From the NCBI RefSeq assembly GCF_001298465.1, contig NZ_CP012541.1, positions 1,240,001 to 1,304,000 of the forward strand: 64,000 nucleotides of DNA, written 5' to 3'. Made by a program: the position numbers and the translations under genes. The notes beneath the pieces were generated by a model, which was given only the letters and a program-made list of their open reading frames with translations, did not search any database and was not told the origin of the DNA. This document shows positions 1 to 8,439 of this stretch, piece after piece. The first letter of the stretch is position 1. Every line of letters begins with the position of its first letter. This DNA comes from Campylobacter concisus (GTDB lineage Bacteria > Campylobacterota > Campylobacteria > Campylobacterales > Campylobacteraceae).

Positions 1-258
1 TCTCGCATAGCTTTTAGCTATCACCGCGCCTATACCGGCGGCTTTAAGCGCGATAGGAGCGTGCTCGCGAGAGCTACCGCAGCCGAAATTTTCGCCCGCT
101 ACGATAATGTCACCCTTATCTATCTTGGAGCTAAAATTAGGATCGGCGTCCTCCATTATATGTTTTGCTAAGATATTTTCGTCGGAAGTATTTAAGTATC
201 TGGCGGCGATAATTATATCGGTATCGATATTGTCGCCGAATTTCCAAACTTTATTCAT
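1..258 (-). CDS. leuD: 3-isopropylmalate dehydratase small subunit (LeuD), partial
   Basis: The first 86 codons of LeuD are present; the C-terminal part lies outside the window. With LeuC it isomerises 2-isopropylmalate to 3-isopropylmalate in leucine synthesis. The N-terminus reads [20 protein letters not shown], the typical LeuD/aconitase swivel-domain start. It is followed by the substrate-loop motif [14 protein letters not shown] near residues 55-68. The ATG is preceded by an AAGGCG ribosome binding site. Codon choice is CpG-rich, like the cluster upstream of it. Confidence 0.93.
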   Translation of the reverse strand, partial: MNKVWKFGDNIDTDIIIAARYLNTSDENILAKHIMEDADPNFSSKIDKGDIIVAGENFGCGSSREHAPIALKAAGIGAVIAKSYAR

Positions 259-360
259 CGTTTCGCCTTTTTTAAATTTTCGAGATTTTAGCCAAAAGTA
301 GCTAAATAATTCATCAAACGGCGAATAAAATTTACGGTCTAAGCGGCTAAATAGCGAGGC

Positions 361-384
361 AAAGGGCGCTAAAACGCCCTTTTT
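361..384. terminator. Hairpin at the end of the DUF2892 genes
   Basis: AAAGGGCG and CGCCCTTT form an 8-bp stem around a 6-base loop. It abuts the stop codon of the minus-strand DUF2892 gene. The T run is better on the plus strand (five T) than on the minus strand (three T), so its strength for the minus-strand operon is uncertain. Confidence 0.5.
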
Positions 385-565
385 ATCTTTTTAAATTTAA
401 AGAACACCTGCCTAAGAATTTACACGCAGGGCAAAAACCCGTAACGCCGACGATAATCGGGATTAACCCGATTAACGCCCAGTAGCTCTCGTAAAAATAC
501 CAAACTGCCGCCATAAAAACTAGCCCTAGTACGACCCTAATAATTCTACTTTTCACGCTTACCAT
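383..565 (-). CDS. DUF2892/YgaP-type small membrane protein
   Basis: This 60-residue protein has two membrane segments (about residues 9-25 and 28-45) and the C-terminal Cys pattern [12 protein letters not shown]. Two helices plus a G-x-CP-x-[YC] motif is the signature of the DUF2892 family. That family is often fused to or encoded next to rhodanese and other sulfur-handling proteins; its exact function is unsettled. It starts 4 nt after the stop of a second DUF2892 gene, so the two are translated as a pair behind the SQR-like gene. A role in sulfide or persulfide handling at the membrane is inferred from context. Confidence 0.75.
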   Translation of the reverse strand: MVSVKSRIIRVVLGLVFMAAVWYFYESYWALIGLIPIIVGVTGFCPACKFLGRCSLNLKR

Positions 566-569
566 ATTT

Positions 570-731
570 TTACCTTTTCTTGAAAATTTTATAGAGCGGG
601 CAGTAGCCGTAATATCCCGTTAAAAGCGGAATTAGCCCGACCGTCCACAACCAGCAGTCGCAAATAAATCCGAAAATAAAAAACCAAATCACCGCTATAA
701 TCAAACGTATAGTTTTATCTAAAACGCTCAT
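570..731 (-). CDS. DUF2892-type small membrane protein (53 aa)
   Basis: This short gene encodes MSVLDKTIRLIIAVIWFF at its start, two membrane helices and the ending GYYGYCPLYKIFKKR, which carries the family's G-x-CPLY motif. It has only one of the four tail cysteines of its neighbour at 383-565, so the two copies are diverged paralogues. The ATG follows AAAGGAG with good spacing, and that site overlaps the stop region of the SQR-like gene at 742, so translation is probably coupled. The family is known; the function here is inferred. Confidence 0.75.
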   Translation of the reverse strand: MSVLDKTIRLIIAVIWFFIFGFICDCWLWTVGLIPLLTGYYGYCPLYKIFKKR

Positions 732-741
732 TTTATCTCCT

Positions 742-2079
742 TTAAGCTAAAGCTTTTAGCATTCCGTTCATAACCATAGGTTTAAATCCGTAAATTTTAA
801 CCAGCCAACTCATATAGCTCTCTCTAGTAGCGCCGAAACATTCTAACGTCGGAGCCGTTCCCTCCCAGTCGAACTCTACCATTATGGCCTTGCCATATTT
901 GGTGATAAATGGGCAAGCCGTATATCCGGTAAATTTCTCGCTAGGTTCTCGTCCTTTTATCGTGTCGGCTAAATTTTTGGCTAAGATCGGATACATTTTC
1001 CTAACGCTAGCCCCCGTTTTGCCGGCCGCAAATCCGCAAATATCGCCGATACCGAATATATTTTTAAATTTTGTACTTTGTAGGCTGTATTTATCGACGG
1101 CTAGGAAATTTAGCTTGTCGCCCTCTTTGGTTAGGCCGGCGCGAGCTAAAATTTCGCTTCCTTTTTGCTTAGGCGGCAAGTGAAGCCAGTCGTATTTTAC
1201 GTCGATTAGCTCGGATGCGATTTTATCTTCGCCGTTTTGCCTATACGCCGTCCAAAACTCGAAAGTAGCGGTATTTGAGCTTTTATCGACGGCTACGATT
1301 TGGTGGCGAAGATTAAATTTTATCTTTCTTTTTATCATTATTTGAGTCATCGCCGCGGCATAAGTCGGATCGCCGAAAAGCTTGCCGCCGCCGACGTAAA
1401 GATTAACGCTGCCTTTATCGCGGTTACCGGCCAACCTCAGCCTATCTTCGCTCATGCATGTTACTTTTTTATTAGCGCCGCTGCATTTCATCGGAGTTTT
1501 TTGATCGCAAAATACCGCCGCGCCGCCGTTTTGAGAGAATTTTTTCATCAGCTCGTTGCTCTTTACGGCGCCTTGTAGAGTGTAGACGGAGGATATGTTG
1601 CCGCTCGTATCGTTAATATCCTCTAAGCTTAGCCCCTTAACGGCTTCAAAGTCGTATTCCACGCCGCTTGCTACGATTAGATAATCATACCCCAGCTCGC
1701 TCCCGTCGTCTAGGACGAGCAGATTGGCTTCCGGCTTTATCTGCGATACGTTTTTGCGTATCCACTCGGCTCCTTGCGGGATATAATCCGCTTTTTCGTA
1801 AACGACGTCGCTAGCTTCGTAAATTCCGACGGCGATTAGCGTAAAGCCCGGCTGGTAGTAAAATTTCTCGTCTTTATCCACGAGAATTACCTTGGCGTTA
1901 GGCATATCTCTTCTAAGTTTAGCCGCCAATGCGATACCGCTAAGTCCCGCGCCCATTATGACGATTTTAGAATTTATATCGTCGTTTTCGCCACCCGTTA
2001 CCGAGCAACCGCTCATACTCGCGGCTAGTCCCGCGGCCCCCATTAGCTTTAAAGCGTCTCTTCTTTGCAGTCCTTTCAT
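742..2079 (-). CDS. Tat-exported sulfide:quinone oxidoreductase-like flavoprotein
   Basis: The 445-residue flavoprotein most resembles type II SQR/flavocytochrome c sulfide dehydrogenase. These enzymes oxidise sulfide to polysulfide and pass electrons to quinone. It has a Tat-like start (RR at 6-7) running into MSGC, so Cys25 could be a lipobox cysteine. The FAD-binding GAGLSG motif is at 43-48. It also has TPMKCSGANKK, matching the P-x-KC-x-GA-x-x-K motif of type II SQR, then GDICGF with a conserved cysteine and GYTACPF near the C-terminus. AAGGAG precedes the ATG by 5 nt. It heads an operon with two DUF2892 genes. The periplasmic location is predicted from sequence; sulfide as substrate is inferred from the motifs. 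Confidence 0.82.
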   Translation of the reverse strand: MKGLQRRDALKLMGAAGLAASMSGCSVTGGENDDINSKIVIMGAGLSGIALAAKLRRDMPNAKVILVDKDEKFYYQPGFTLIAVGIYEASDVVYEKADYIPQGAEWIRKNVSQIKPEANLLVLDDGSELGYDYLIVASGVEYDFEAVKGLSLEDINDTSGNISSVYTLQGAVKSNELMKKFSQNGGAAVFCDQKTPMKCSGANKKVTCMSEDRLRLAGNRDKGSVNLYVGGGKLFGDPTYAAAMTQIMIKRKIKFNLRHQIVAVDKSSNTATFEFWTAYRQNGEDKIASELIDVKYDWLHLPPKQKGSEILARAGLTKEGDKLNFLAVDKYSLQSTKFKNIFGIGDICGFAAGKTGASVRKMYPILAKNLADTIKGREPSEKFTGYTACPFITKYGKAIMVEFDWEGTAPTLECFGATRESYMSWLVKIYGFKPMVMNGMLKALA

Positions 2080-2136
2080 AAATTCTCCTTATTAAACGAG
2101 TTTATGAAATGCTACCTAAAAAAGGCCGTCCTCTCC

Positions 2137-2149
2137 GTAACAAAGTTAC
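2137..2149. promoter_or_regulatory. Perfect inverted repeat upstream of the SQR-like operon
   Basis: GTAAC-AAA-GTTAC is a perfect 5-bp inverted repeat with a 3-nt spacer. It lies between the Crp-family gene and the SQR-like gene, 58 nt upstream of the latter's ATG. A near copy sits at 2821-2833. It is a candidate operator for the Crp-family regulator; binding is inferred. Confidence 0.55.
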
Positions 2150-2164
2150 CTTAAAACGAGAATT

Positions 2165-2809
2165 TTAAGAAACAAGCCTTATTTCGCCGCGGCTTTGCGT
2201 TATTTGCCCGCTTCTCTCAAGCTCTTTAAGCACCCTAGATACCGCTTCTCTAGCGCTTCCTAGATGATTCGCCAGCTCTTCGTGAGTTATTTTTATAAAA
2301 TTTTCGTTTAGATTTTCGATGCTTTGGGATAAAAAATTCATAATCCGCGCCGAAAGCGGCAAAAACAAAGCCTGTTCCATAACGTTTATAGTTCTGGCAA
2401 ACCGATCGGCTACGATTTTTAGAGTAAAATTTAAAATACTCGGATATTTTTCTTTAAGAGGCTTGTAAATTCGCGCCGGAATAACGATGATCTCGCTATC
2501 TTGCTCGATTTCGACGCTTACTTTATTTTCTAGCGAATTTATAGAACACGTATCGCACAGCACGCAACTCTCGTCTTTAGTTAGCCTAAATATCGTTATT
2601 TCCTTTGCGTTAGACGATACGAACGCCCTTAAAACGCCTTTTAGTATAAAGATAAATCCAAAGCAATCGTTTCCGGAGTAAAATATATCGCCCTTTTTTA
2701 CGGTTTTTAGATACGCGTTAGCAAAGATCGCATTTAGATCCTCGCTTGCTAGATCGAAATTATTCGTAAATCTCTCGCGCAAAATTTCTTTTAACTCTTC
2801 GCTTAGCAT
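2165..2809 (-). CDS. Crp/Fnr-family regulator with a cysteine cluster
   Basis: This 214-residue protein has an N-terminal cyclic-nucleotide-binding-like beta roll (about 15-125), a dimerisation helix and a C-terminal winged helix. The helix-turn-helix spans about 174-200 and reads ITHEELANHLGSAREAVSRV. It carries C49 and the cluster C82-x2-C85-x2-C88 in the roll, a position used by some Crp/Fnr proteins for redox or sulfur sensing; a cAMP role looks unlikely. It lies between the SQR-like operon on the same strand and a divergent anion transporter. An inverted repeat 12 nt upstream of its start suggests autoregulation. The signal is not identified; persulfide or redox sensing is inference. Confidence 0.85.
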   Translation of the reverse strand: MLSEELKEILRERFTNNFDLASEDLNAIFANAYLKTVKKGDIFYSGNDCFGFIFILKGVLRAFVSSNAKEITIFRLTKDESCVLCDTCSINSLENKVSVEIEQDSEIIVIPARIYKPLKEKYPSILNFTLKIVADRFARTINVMEQALFLPLSARIMNFLSQSIENLNENFIKITHEELANHLGSAREAVSRVLKELERSGQITQSRGEIRLVS

Positions 2810-2820
2810 TTTGCCCTTTC

Positions 2821-2833
2821 GTGACTTCGTTAC
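2821..2833. promoter_or_regulatory. Second copy of the inverted repeat, at the crp-like/transporter divergence
   Basis: GTGAC-TTC-GTTAC matches the 2137-2149 repeat apart from one base in the left arm. The flanking TTT and AAA extend the dyad. It overlaps the likely promoter or leader of the regulator (start 2809) and lies 60 nt upstream of the divergent transporter (start 2893), so one operator could control both directions. Confidence 0.55.
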
Positions 2834-2892
2834 AAAAATTTAACCTTATTATAGGTAATATTGCATAAAAATTTAATACGAAAAGAAAAACA

Positions 2893-3852
2893 ATGCACGA
2901 CGTTAAGCAAAACGACTCGCAAAGCAAAATAAAATCGCTTCCGATTATGCTTTTTGCCGGTACTATGGGGCTTGGAGGGCTTTGCGCGGCTTATAAGAAA
3001 TTAAGCGAGATATTTGATTTACCGGGCGAGATATTCTCGGCGCTTAGAGCGCTAGACTGCACGGTATTTTGCCTACTTTCGGCGTTTTACCTCTTTAAGC
3101 TTTTAAAATTTAAAGAAGAGGTAAAGGCCGAATTTTCGCACCCTATAAGGATAAATTTTTTCGGCGGGTTTATCATCTCGCTTTTTCTTTTAGCTCTAGC
3201 CTACAAAGACGCGCCGCTACTATACTACTCGCTTTTTTACGCGGCTTTAGGCTTGCAAACGATTTTTACGCTTTACGTAATTTCTTTTTGGATCGACGAA
3301 AAATTCGATATCGCGACGCTAAATCCGGCATGGTTTATCCCCGTAGTGGGCAACTTGCTAATCCCGATCATAGCCGAAAAATCTCAAGCGATCTGGTATT
3401 ATTTTAGTTTGGGGCTATTTTTCTGGATTATTTTATTCGCCGTTATATTTTACAGGCTAGTCTTTTACGATAAGTTAGCCGACAAATTCGTCCCGACGCT
3501 AGTCATTACGCTAGCGCCGCCGGCTATGGCGTTTTTGGGATATGTAAAATTAACCGAGCAATTCGATGCTTTTGCGGCGATACTGCTTAATATAAACGTA
3601 TTTTTCGCGGCGCTTATACTTTTTTCGTATAAAAGATTTATTAAACTCAAATTCGCCCTATCGTGGTGGGCTTTTACCTTCCCGACGGCCGCTAGCTCCA
3701 TAGCGTTTTTAAAAGCTTACGAAATTACGCAAAGCGATTTTTATTTAGTTTTAGGAGTCGGCGCTTTTGCGGCTCTAGTCGCTTCGATTTTGATAGTCGG
3801 ATTTTTAACGGCTAAATCTATAATAAACGGCGAAATTTTTTCAGAAAAATAA
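2893..3852 (+). CDS. TDT/SLAC1-family anion transporter
   Basis: The 319-residue integral membrane protein has about ten hydrophobic helices. Its motifs are typical of the tellurite-resistance/dicarboxylate transporter family (TehA, Mae1, Ssu1, plant SLAC1): NPAWFIPVVGNLLIP near 140-154, APPAMAFLGY near 209-218, and SWWAFTFPTAA near 256-266. Family members move small anions, including sulfite (Ssu1), malate and chloride. It is divergent from the Crp-family gene and shares an operator candidate with it. Next to an SQR-like enzyme, export of sulfite or another sulfur anion is an attractive inference, but substrate cannot be read from sequence. The ribosome binding site is weak (AAAAGAAAAAC). 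Confidence 0.78.
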   Translation: MHDVKQNDSQSKIKSLPIMLFAGTMGLGGLCAAYKKLSEIFDLPGEIFSALRALDCTVFCLLSAFYLFKLLKFKEEVKAEFSHPIRINFFGGFIISLFLLALAYKDAPLLYYSLFYAALGLQTIFTLYVISFWIDEKFDIATLNPAWFIPVVGNLLIPIIAEKSQAIWYYFSLGLFFWIILFAVIFYRLVFYDKLADKFVPTLVITLAPPAMAFLGYVKLTEQFDAFAAILLNINVFFAALILFSYKRFIKLKFALSWWAFTFPTAASSIAFLKAYEITQSDFYLVLGVGAFAALVASILIVGFLTAKSIINGEIFSEK

Positions 3853-3872
3853 CCTTAGCTCAAAAATTTACT

Positions 3873-4724
3873 TTAGTAGTATTCATAGCTGATTTCCAGC
3901 TTTTTATATAGGCCGATTTCCGTTATGTCGCCGTTTTCGTAGTATTTGTCCGTGGGCTTAAATTTGACCGAGGTTTTATGCGTCAAATTTCCCCGCTCGT
4001 CCCTGCTTATATCCTTAAACTGCAAGATTTGCCCGATTTTTGCCTCAGATCCGAAGTAATTTACCGACGTATACTCCATCTCGTCGCCGTTTGCGGCGTA
4101 GTAATAAACCCATTTTGAGCCCGGGGCTTGCGTGATTTTTTCGTATTCGCCGTTTGGCTTGCGCTCGAAGCTTATCTCTATGCCGTGGCGCGGCTCCATA
4201 TTATTTTCTATCCGCGTTAAAACGCCCTTTTCGTCGTAGACGTAGCTATCGTCCGTCACTAGCGTCCCACCCGAATACGCCGCCCAAGCGATCATTTTGC
4301 CGTCCTTGCTGTAAGTGGTTTTCTCCGTGCGGGGGTAAAATTTATCCTCCACATGCTGTTCTTTGGCTGTCGCGACTAAATTTTCGCCGTCAAATTCGTA
4401 TTCGTAGAGATAAACGGCGCTATCTTGGTATTTTTTGCGTATTAGCCCGTCTTTGCCGTATTCAAACAAAACCGAGCCGTTTGGTACGCCGTTTATGTGC
4501 TCGGTTTCTTGCAGTATATAGCCGTTTTCATTAAACTCCGTCCGCTTCACGCGCGTATTTTCTAGCGTCCCGGAGCCATCCATTGAGTATTCGTACTCCG
4601 TAGCCGCCATACTTTTGACCTCGCCTTTTAGATCTTTTTTGTTCCAGTCGCTTTCTGGTAAAACGGCCGAGTTTAGATAGCAAACCGCCGATGCCGCCGC
4701 TAAAATAGCTTTTAAAATTTTCAT
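3873..4724 (-). CDS. Secreted protein of unknown function with YD/toxin_15-like strand repeats
   Basis: The 283-residue protein has a signal peptide (MKILKAILAAASAVCYLNSA) and a body of repeated short aromatic/acidic strands. Examples are FNENGYILQE, FEYGKDGLIRKKY, TYSKDGKMIAW and YVYDEKGVLTRIE. Units of this kind resemble RHS/YD or antitoxin-component repeats that form beta sheets. It ends in LEISYEYY. An AAGGATAAAA site precedes the ATG. It is convergent with the transporter (20-nt gap) and appears monocistronic. I do not recognise a specific function; periplasmic or surface location is predicted. Confidence 0.65.
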   Translation of the reverse strand: MKILKAILAAASAVCYLNSAVLPESDWNKKDLKGEVKSMAATEYEYSMDGSGTLENTRVKRTEFNENGYILQETEHINGVPNGSVLFEYGKDGLIRKKYQDSAVYLYEYEFDGENLVATAKEQHVEDKFYPRTEKTTYSKDGKMIAWAAYSGGTLVTDDSYVYDEKGVLTRIENNMEPRHGIEISFERKPNGEYEKITQAPGSKWVYYYAANGDEMEYTSVNYFGSEAKIGQILQFKDISRDERGNLTHKTSVKFKPTDKYYENGDITEIGLYKKLEISYEYY

Positions 4725-4914
4725 TTTTATCCTTTTTCAAATCACGCAAAGCCTAGATTAATTTAGGTTAAAATTTCGCCTAATTTAGCCCAAAAAGCGA
4801 CAATACTAATGAAATCCTAGCTTTTACGAGTTAAAATATATGTTTAAAATCGACTCAAATTTTTAAGCAAGCCTGAGGCGAATTTTCATTTTCGAGTGGT
4901 TTATTAACTTAAGA

Positions 4915-5811
4915 CTAAGCTTCATTTACCTTTTTAAAAATTTCTCTCATCTCTTCTTCACTCAGTGGCTCAACTAGCACATTTGCCGCATCGATGAATC
5001 GGTATTTTTCTTTTGGTAAATTTTTCATGAAAGCACCATATTCACACTCACCAAGCACATGTGCATCACTATCTTCCACACCCACTACTAGCGTAAGTAT
5101 CCAGCGTGAGACCTTGCGTTCACCTAGGGCTTCTTGTGCTTGCCACGAAGGAGAGGGAGCGTAAGGCAAGATGGTCGGTAAATTTTCACTAAGCGTATAT
5201 GCACCAAAAATTTCGTTGCCGTTTTTATCTTCGTATAAATTCTCTCTTGCGCTATAAGCGTCAAGGTACTGCACCTGCCTCATCATCTCATCAAATTTAG
5301 CCACAGGGCTGGCACTTGCAAAAATTTCATCTATCATAACCGCGTCAAACGCCACGTCACGCTCCACGCCATAGATATAAAGCGTTTGATTTTTCTCTTT
5401 TGCGTCCTTTAGAGCTTCAAGCCCCCACATTATGTCAGCTTCATAATCAAATTTTAAAATTTGCTCGCTATCGTAAATTTCTTCATTGTCGCGCTCTATT
5501 TTCGAGCCGGTTTGGGCTGAGAGCTTTGAGAGTAGTTCAAGCGCGATCTGCCAGTCGCCAACGCCGCTTGGAGTGCAGACTCGGACGATATATTTGCCGT
5601 CTTCGTAGCTTAGTTCAAAGCCGCAAGCGCTCTTTTGCCATACGCCTGATATCATCACGTTTTCGTTTAGCGAAAGCTCGCTCGGCTCGTCGTTTTGACC
5701 ATTAAAAAAGCAAAATCCCTCTATAAACTCTGAAATTTCACGCTCGCTAAGTGCCTTTGTATATCTGCCAAACAGCTTCTTTTTGTTTTTTACACTAAAT
5801 ATTACGCTCAT
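4915..5811 (-). CDS. DUF4299-like hypothetical protein
   Basis: This 298-residue soluble protein has no signal peptide or membrane segment. It begins MSVIFSVKNKKKLFGRYTKA and has a conserved-looking SPSWQAQEALGERKVSRWIL stretch near 220-240. Length and start resemble the uncharacterised DUF4299 family; I am not certain. It is encoded 19 nt upstream of the DsrE-like gene's stop on the same strand, so it follows dsrE in a possible operon. No catalytic motif is evident. Confidence 0.6.
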   Translation of the reverse strand: MSVIFSVKNKKKLFGRYTKALSEREISEFIEGFCFFNGQNDEPSELSLNENVMISGVWQKSACGFELSYEDGKYIVRVCTPSGVGDWQIALELLSKLSAQTGSKIERDNEEIYDSEQILKFDYEADIMWGLEALKDAKEKNQTLYIYGVERDVAFDAVMIDEIFASASPVAKFDEMMRQVQYLDAYSARENLYEDKNGNEIFGAYTLSENLPTILPYAPSPSWQAQEALGERKVSRWILTLVVGVEDSDAHVLGECEYGAFMKNLPKEKYRFIDAANVLVEPLSEEEMREIFKKVNEA

Positions 5812-5830
5812 AAATTCTCTTTCGCCTACT

Positions 5831-6190
5831 CTAAAACGTCATCGCTTGATCGCACTGCCTAACCCACTCGGACAAGATATCCATGCTGCCTTTCACCTCA
5901 GCCTCGAAATAAGGCTCTCCCGCATGCAAACCGCACCTCGTTTGGCAGCTACCGCAAACCTTTAACATAGCGCCGCTAGCGTATAGCTCTTTTAACATCG
6001 CTACTAGATCTACGTCGTAGTTTTCCGGCTTTTTGGTGCTATTTCGCGCAAGATCGACCGCGTTGTTCATTAGAAAAATTCTAACCTCTTCGCCTTTTTC
6101 TTTTAGCGTTTTAGCTAGCCTTAATGCGTTGTAAGCATTGTCGGTACCGTTGTATGGTTGATTTGTAAGTATAAATAGAAATTTTTTCAT
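5831..6190 (-). CDS. DsrE/DsrF-like sulfur-relay family protein
   Basis: The 119-residue DsrE-fold protein has an N-terminal strand MKKFLFILTNQPYNGTDNAY, the FLMNNAVDLA segment, and cysteines C79, C82 and C86 in VCGSCQTRCGL. DsrE-like proteins carry persulfide sulfur on a conserved cysteine; C79 is the likely acceptor. Size is typical for the family. AAAGGAG precedes the ATG. It lies 2 kb from the SQR-like cluster but in a separate transcription unit, so a link is only suggestive. Confidence 0.8.
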   Translation of the reverse strand: MKKFLFILTNQPYNGTDNAYNALRLAKTLKEKGEEVRIFLMNNAVDLARNSTKKPENYDVDLVAMLKELYASGAMLKVCGSCQTRCGLHAGEPYFEAEVKGSMDILSEWVRQCDQAMTF

Positions 6191-6264
6191 CTTTTTCTCC
6201 TTTTGCCAAAAATGTAGCGCAAACTGGGCAAATTTTAGCCAAGCTATATAAAAAGAGGCTAAAT

Positions 6265-6864
6265 TTATCTAAAAAGTAAAAGTATGCCGATCGTGCAGAC
6301 GATAATGGCGGTGCAAATTTCAAGTAGCCTTAGGTGCGTTTGTAGAAATTTCTTTAGCATAGCTCCGCCAAGCGCGTAGATATTTAGCGCCAAAAACTCG
6401 ACAAAGATGAGTGAGGCGGTGATAACGCACATGCGAGTTATGCTAAATGGATCATCTTTGTCTAAAAATGTAGGCAACAAGGCTGAGAAAAATATCCACG
6501 CCTTTGGGTTTGAGACGCTAACGATGAGGCCATTTAAAAACATCTGCTTTTTGCTTGGCGAATTTGAGACCTTTGTGATGCTAAGCTCGCCCTTGCCAAA
6601 AAAGAGCATCGCGCCAAGATAGAGCATATATAGGCCTGCGATGATGTTTAGCGCCTTAAATGCGTACTCAAAGTGATGTAGCACTGCGCCCACGCCAAGC
6701 ATACAACAAAACGAGACAAATGCAAGTGCTAAAAGCTGCCCAGCCATTACAAAAAACGAGTGCTTGTATCCAAGGCTCATGCCAACGCTCATTGCATAAG
6801 TCATGTTTATACCTGGCATCATAGAGATAGGAAAAATAGTGATAAAAAATAGAAAGAAATTCAT
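6265..6864 (-). CDS. LysE/RhtB-family amino-acid exporter
   Basis: The 199-residue inner-membrane protein has about six helices. The N-terminal PGINMTYAMSVGMSLGYKHS is the LysE-family signature (PGP-x4-[IV]-x-[SG]-x4-G). It also has the SNPKAWIFFSALLPTF motif typical of RhtB proteins near residues 118-133. Such proteins export amino acids or homoserine lactones; the substrate here is unknown. It lies downstream of asparaginase on the same strand but is separated by hairpins, so it is probably independently transcribed. Confidence 0.85.
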   Translation of the reverse strand: MNFFLFFITIFPISMMPGINMTYAMSVGMSLGYKHSFFVMAGQLLALAFVSFCCMLGVGAVLHHFEYAFKALNIIAGLYMLYLGAMLFFGKGELSITKVSNSPSKKQMFLNGLIVSVSNPKAWIFFSALLPTFLDKDDPFSITRMCVITASLIFVEFLALNIYALGGAMLKKFLQTHLRLLEICTAIIVCTIGILLLFR

Positions 6865-6896
6865 AAGAGGCCTTGAAATTTAGCTAGTAAACATAA

Positions 6897-6946
6897 AAAT
6901 TTAAGCTATAGATCTGATCCAATAATCAAATTTATAGCTTAAATTT
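6897..6946. repeat. 14-bp perfect inverted repeat
   Basis: AAATTTAAGCTATA at 6897-6910 and its exact reverse complement at 6933-6946 flank a 22-nt spacer, between the asparaginase stop and the LysE gene start. It can form a long AU-rich RNA stem on either strand. It may be part of an attenuator or extended terminator. No similar copy was noticed nearby. Confidence 0.6.
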
Positions 6947-6971
6947 AAAAGGCGGACTAAGCCGCCTTTTT

Positions 6972-6972
<1 letters not shown>
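6947..6972. terminator. Terminator after the asparaginase gene
   Basis: AAAAGGCGG and CCGCCTTTT form a 9-bp stem flanked by A and T runs on both strands, directly at the asparaginase stop codon. The symmetric A/T flanks suggest a bidirectional factor-independent terminator. Confidence 0.75.
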
Positions 6973-8048
<1,076 letters not shown>

Positions 8049-8050
8049 TC

Positions 8051-8056
8051 ATTATA
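8051..8056 (-). promoter_or_regulatory. Sigma-70 -10 box for the asparaginase gene
   Basis: GCATTATAATGAC on the minus strand gives a perfect TATAAT about 33 nt upstream of the ATG. Campylobacter sigma-70 promoters often have a strong -10 and no clear -35, as here. Confidence 0.5.
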
Positions 8057-8103
8057 ATGCCATTTATTTAAAAAAATTATTAACTTCCAAATTTTATATT
8101 TAT

Positions 8104-8439
8104 TTAAAAAATTCTTATCAAAAGCATATAAATTCCGGTTGAAATAACTATGCTAAGAAGGGCGTTTTTAAACTTTATATGCACTAAAACAGCCGTAAAA
8201 ACCGCTGCTATCTCGCTTAGTCCATATGAAAACTCACTAAATTTCGTATCTTTTAAGCCGTAGCAGACCAAAACGACCATTATCATCATACCCATATGCT
8301 TCTCAATGGCGTCTAAATAAGGGTTTGACTTATAGTTTTTCAGTACATAAAACGGCGTTGCTCTCGTTATAAAAGTAGCTAGAGCACTTAAAAGCACCGC
8401 CACAAAAAGTACCATCTCGCTTGAGCTTACGCTTATCAA
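8104..8439 (-). CDS. azlD: AzlD-family branched-chain amino-acid exporter small subunit
   Basis: This 111-residue membrane protein has four helices and the AzlD-typical stretch TFITRATPFYVL near 22-33. It partners AzlC in export of branched-chain amino acids. The longest frame starts at a TTG overlapping the azlC stop (TTGA), which fits translational coupling. An ATG ten codons later (MVLFVAVLL) is an alternative start. Confidence 0.85.
   Translation of the reverse strand: MISVSSSEMVLFVAVLLSALATFITRATPFYVLKNYKSNPYLDAIEKHMGMMIMVVLVCYGLKDTKFSEFSYGLSEIAAVFTAVLVHIKFKNALLSIVISTGIYMLLIRIF

Noticed and set aside
2137-2149. NssR or FNR binding box.
   Set aside because: The spacer is 3 nt and the arms are GTAAC/GTTAC; NssR needs TTAAC-N4-GTTAA and FNR needs TTGAT-N4-ATCAA.
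4154-4534. 126-codon plus-strand frame.
   Set aside because: It is antisense to the secreted protein gene; its arginine/cysteine-rich translation has no family features.
4531-4749. 72-codon minus-strand frame overlapping the secreted protein start.
   Set aside because: It is out of frame with a gene that has a clear signal peptide and ribosome binding site; its composition is highly basic.
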